Origin: Mucilaginibacter yixingensis
GTDB taxonomy: Bacteria; Bacteroidota; Bacteroidia; Sphingobacteriales; Sphingobacteriaceae
NCBI RefSeq assembly: GCF_041080815.1
Contig: NZ_CP160205.1
Span: 186,001 to 250,000, forward strand
DNA: 64,000 nucleotides
Direction: 5' to 3'
In this document: one piece after another, positions 61,733 through 64,000 of the stretch
How positions within the stretch are numbered: the stretch's first letter is position 1
Layout of the letters: every line of letters begins with the position of its first letter
The notes under the pieces: generated by a model
Seen by the model: only the letters and a program-made list of their open reading frames with translations
The model's database searches: none
What the model was told of the DNA's origin: nothing
Position numbers and translations under genes: made by a program

Positions 61733-62818
61733 ATGCTAAACATAGGAATATTAGGATTAGGCGAAGGCCGCAGCATCATTTCGGCGGCGCTGGAAAGTAA
61801 AAAAGTTCAATTGAAAATGATGTGCGATATCAGCATCGAGATGTGCAAACATCGCGCGGCTGAGTTCAATTTTCACCATTATACTACCAGTTATCAGGAG
61901 ATGCTGGATGATAAGGAGATTGACATTATTGCCATTTACACGCCCGATCACCTGCATGCACAACACATTATCCAAGCGCTGGAAGCCGGTAAAAATGTGA
62001 TCTGCACCAAGCCGTTTATTGATGACCTGGGTAAGGCCGCCGAACTGATGCGCGTGGCCGAAAAATCAGGTAAAAAAATATTTGTAGGCCAGAGCTCACG
62101 CTTCTTTGAGCCGGCTAAACGTCAGCGTAAAGATTTTGAAGCCGGTTTACTGGGCGAGCTCATCACCATTGAGGCTTACTACCATGCAGATCACCGTTGG
62201 TTCCTGGAAAAACCATGGGCACTGGAACAAGCCTTTAAATGGTTGTACGGCGGTTTGAGCCACCCGATAGATTTCGTTCGCTGGTATTTGCCAGAGGTGG
62301 AGGAAGTAATGGGTTACGGCATGATCAGTAGCAACGGCAAAACCGCCGGACTAAAAAATGAAGATACCATGCACTTCATCTTCCGCGCTAAAGATGGCCG
62401 CATTGCCCGTGTGAGCGGCTGCTATACCGGTCCTACGCAACCTCCACTGCGCGATAGCGGTATGAGCACCGTATTGCGTTGTACCGAAGGCGCCTCACAA
62501 GCTGATTACCATGAACTGCGTTACTCGGTAACCGATAAAACCGGCGAAGAAAAAATTATTACCTGGGGCGATAAAGCCCTGAAACATTACTTCAGGTTTG
62601 AAGGCCAGAGCCACCACGCCGGTGAGTATCAGAATTATATGGAATACTTTGCCGATAGCATTGAACAAGGTTTTACCGCTTACCCCGATCTGAAAGAAGG
62701 CATTGGCACCGTGGCCCTTTTACAGGCTATGGACCGCACCCTGAAAACAGGCCAGCCCGTTAAAGTAGCCGATATACTGAAAGAATTTAACCTAACTCGC
62801 GAGGAATTAACCGCATGA
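61733..62818 (+). CDS. Gfo/Idh/MocA-family oxidoreductase
   Basis: A 361-residue cytoplasmic NAD(P)-dependent dehydrogenase. The Rossmann motif is GILGLGEGRSI, the EKP-like motif is CTKPF in AGKNVICTKPFIDD, and the C-terminal domain has GGLSHPIDFVRWYLPEVEEV with the conserved His/Asp. No signal peptide. It would oxidise or epimerise a monosaccharide or sugar acid. The stop codon overlaps the next start (ATGA), so it is translationally coupled to the symporter, which probably supplies its substrate. Confidence 0.9.
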   Translation: MLNIGILGLGEGRSIISAALESKKVQLKMMCDISIEMCKHRAAEFNFHHYTTSYQEMLDDKEIDIIAIYTPDHLHAQHIIQALEAGKNVICTKPFIDDLGKAAELMRVAEKSGKKIFVGQSSRFFEPAKRQRKDFEAGLLGELITIEAYYHADHRWFLEKPWALEQAFKWLYGGLSHPIDFVRWYLPEVEEVMGYGMISSNGKTAGLKNEDTMHFIFRAKDGRIARVSGCYTGPTQPPLRDSGMSTVLRCTEGASQADYHELRYSVTDKTGEEKIITWGDKALKHYFRFEGQSHHAGEYQNYMEYFADSIEQGFTAYPDLKEGIGTVALLQAMDRTLKTGQPVKVADILKEFNLTREELTA

Positions 62819-64000
62819 TATTAGCTGTAAGCAACATCGTATCCAAACTCACCACGCTCGATTATGTGATCGTTGTGGCCTACCTGGTGGTACTGATGAT
62901 TATTGGATACCAGGCCAGTTTTAAAAAGAAAAAGTCTGAAGAAGATGAAACGCTGTTCCTGGCCAATAAATCATTGGGGTGGAGCAGTATTGGCTTTAAC
63001 ATGTGGGGCACCAATGTGGGCCCGAGCATGTTGCTGGCCTGTGCCAGTATCGGTTTTAAAACCGGTATTGTCGCTATCAACTTTGAGTGGTACGCCTTCA
63101 TCTTTTTGATGTTGCTGGCGCTGGTTTTTGCGCCGCGATACATTGCATCCAAAGTATCTACCATGCCCGAGTTTATGGGGCAGCGCTATGGCGATAGCAC
63201 CCGTAACATTTTGGCCTGGTACGCTTTGATCAAAATTCAGATCTCGTGGCTGTCACTCGGCTTGTATGCCGGTGGTGTGCTGGTGAGGCAAATTCTGGGC
63301 ATCCCAATGTGGGAGTCGGTGGTGGTATTGGTAGCCTTTGCCGGTCTGTTTGCTTTTGCGGGTGGCCTTAAAGCCATTGCCAAAGTAAATGTTTTCCAGA
63401 TGTTGCTCCTTATTGGTGTCTCGCTGATGCTGATGTTTATCGGTCTGCATAAGGCCGGTGGTTTAAGTACCGTTTGGCATAGTGTTCCGCATAATTACTG
63501 GAACCTGCTGCGCCCGGCTACCGATGCTGATTACCCTTGGTATGCCATTCTGCTGGGTTATCCGGTAGCGGCTGTGGCGTTTTTCTGTACAGACCAGGCC
63601 ATGGTACAATCGGTATTAGGTGCTAAAAACCTGGAGCAAGGTCAGCTGGGAGTTAACTTCATCGGCTGGCTGAAAATCCTGTCGCTGCCGTTGTTCATCG
63701 GTACTGGTATTTTGTGTTACCTGTTGTTCCCTAAGCTTGATGACCCGAATATGGCTTACATGACCATGGTGACAAACTTGTTCCCTCCGGGCCTGAACGG
63801 TTTGGTAATTGTGGTAATGATTGCCGTTTTGGTAGGCACGGTAGGCTCATCGCTCAACTCGTTGAGTACCGTATTTACGATGGATATTTATGCAGAGAAG
63901 ATCAACAAAGGCGCTACCAATAAAGACCTCATCCGCGTGGGCCGTATGGCTATCATCGTAGGTTGTATTTTGGCGGTAGGTGTAGTACTGGCAATAGATC
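62815..64000 (+). CDS. Sodium:solute symporter (SSS), 3' end cut by window edge
   Basis: About 395 residues visible of an SSS-family inner-membrane carrier that would normally be about 530-560. The frame opens at ATG 62815, overlapping the previous stop by 4 bp, and is open to the right edge. Features are LDYVIVVAYLVVLMIIGYQA, FNMWGTNVGPSMLLA, GGLKAIAKVNVFQMLLL, FFCTDQAMVQSVLGAKN and VGTVGSSLNSLSTVFTMDIY, with the Ser/Asn/Ser sodium-site region. It is a different branch from the symporter at 24340, so it probably carries a different sugar. Confidence 0.9.
   Translation, partial: MILAVSNIVSKLTTLDYVIVVAYLVVLMIIGYQASFKKKKSEEDETLFLANKSLGWSSIGFNMWGTNVGPSMLLACASIGFKTGIVAINFEWYAFIFLMLLALVFAPRYIASKVSTMPEFMGQRYGDSTRNILAWYALIKIQISWLSLGLYAGGVLVRQILGIPMWESVVVLVAFAGLFAFAGGLKAIAKVNVFQMLLLIGVSLMLMFIGLHKAGGLSTVWHSVPHNYWNLLRPATDADYPWYAILLGYPVAAVAFFCTDQAMVQSVLGAKNLEQGQLGVNFIGWLKILSLPLFIGTGILCYLLFPKLDDPNMAYMTMVTNLFPPGLNGLVIVVMIAVLVGTVGSSLNSLSTVFTMDIYAEKINKGATNKDLIRVGRMAIIVGCILAVGVVLAID

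Overview
The window looks like Bacteroidota chromosome, most likely a soil or plant-associated member of the Sphingobacteriaceae (Mucilaginibacter or Pedobacter type). The reasons are a SusC/SusD pair, DUF3826 proteins, lipoproteins, many secreted CAZymes, weak Shine-Dalgarno sequences and dense intergenic inverted repeats. The genus is an inference. No rRNA, tRNA, CRISPR array or phage genes were seen.

Layout. Positions 1-7456 carry ordinary chromosomal genes on both strands: the 3' part of a diadenylate cyclase (cdaA), a HAD hydrolase, an EVE-domain protein, an aldo/keto reductase, an HPP membrane protein, a hotdog acyl-CoA thioesterase, an SDR oxidoreductase, an acyltransferase-3 and a metallo-beta-lactamase-fold hydrolase. 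From 7837 to the right edge almost every gene is on the plus strand and belongs to a very large polysaccharide utilisation locus (PUL). Block 1 (7837-26899) holds an MGH1-like hydrolase, a GH67-like protein, two GH2 enzymes, a GH78 rhamnosidase, a GH43-like propeller, a GntR/LacI-type hybrid regulator, an SSS symporter and a DapA/NanA-family lyase. It ends at a strong terminator. A small frameshifted membrane/Coa1-like locus and a minus-strand AraC regulator follow. Block 2 (29152-36649) holds a fucose-isomerase-like protein, a DUF3826 protein, SusC and SusD, and ends at a terminator. Block 3 (37097 to the edge) holds PL1, a DUF4955/DUF6298-like protein, GH140, GH43, a sialidase-like propeller, a sialate-O-acetylesterase-like protein, GH2, an IS200-type transposase with a REP cluster, GH78, DUF3826, a second sialidase-like protein, an STN-esterase fusion, a secreted TIM-barrel protein, a GH141-like beta-helix, a secreted rhamnose-mutarotase-like protein, a Gfo/Idh/MocA oxidoreductase and a second SSS symporter cut by the window edge.

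How it fits together. An apiosidase (GH140) with catalytic residues at the expected spacing, a GH141-like protein, a PL1 pectate lyase, two GH78 rhamnosidases, three GH2 enzymes, GH43 and esterases point to complex pectin, most plausibly rhamnogalacturonan II (RG-II). SusC/D would import oligosaccharides, periplasmic exo-enzymes would trim them, and the two SSS symporters would carry released monosaccharides or sugar acids to the DapA-like, Gfo/Idh-like and isomerase-like enzymes. The RG-II assignment is an inference from family content.

The less described parts are the STN-alpha/beta-hydrolase fusion, the beta-helix/TIM-barrel DUF4955-type protein, the GH67-like 911-residue protein, two sialidase-like propellers that may act on 3-deoxy-ulosonic acids, the secreted sugar-isomerase/mutarotase-like proteins, a possible shared regulatory motif at four block heads, and several families of intergenic palindromes including a RAYT/REP cluster.
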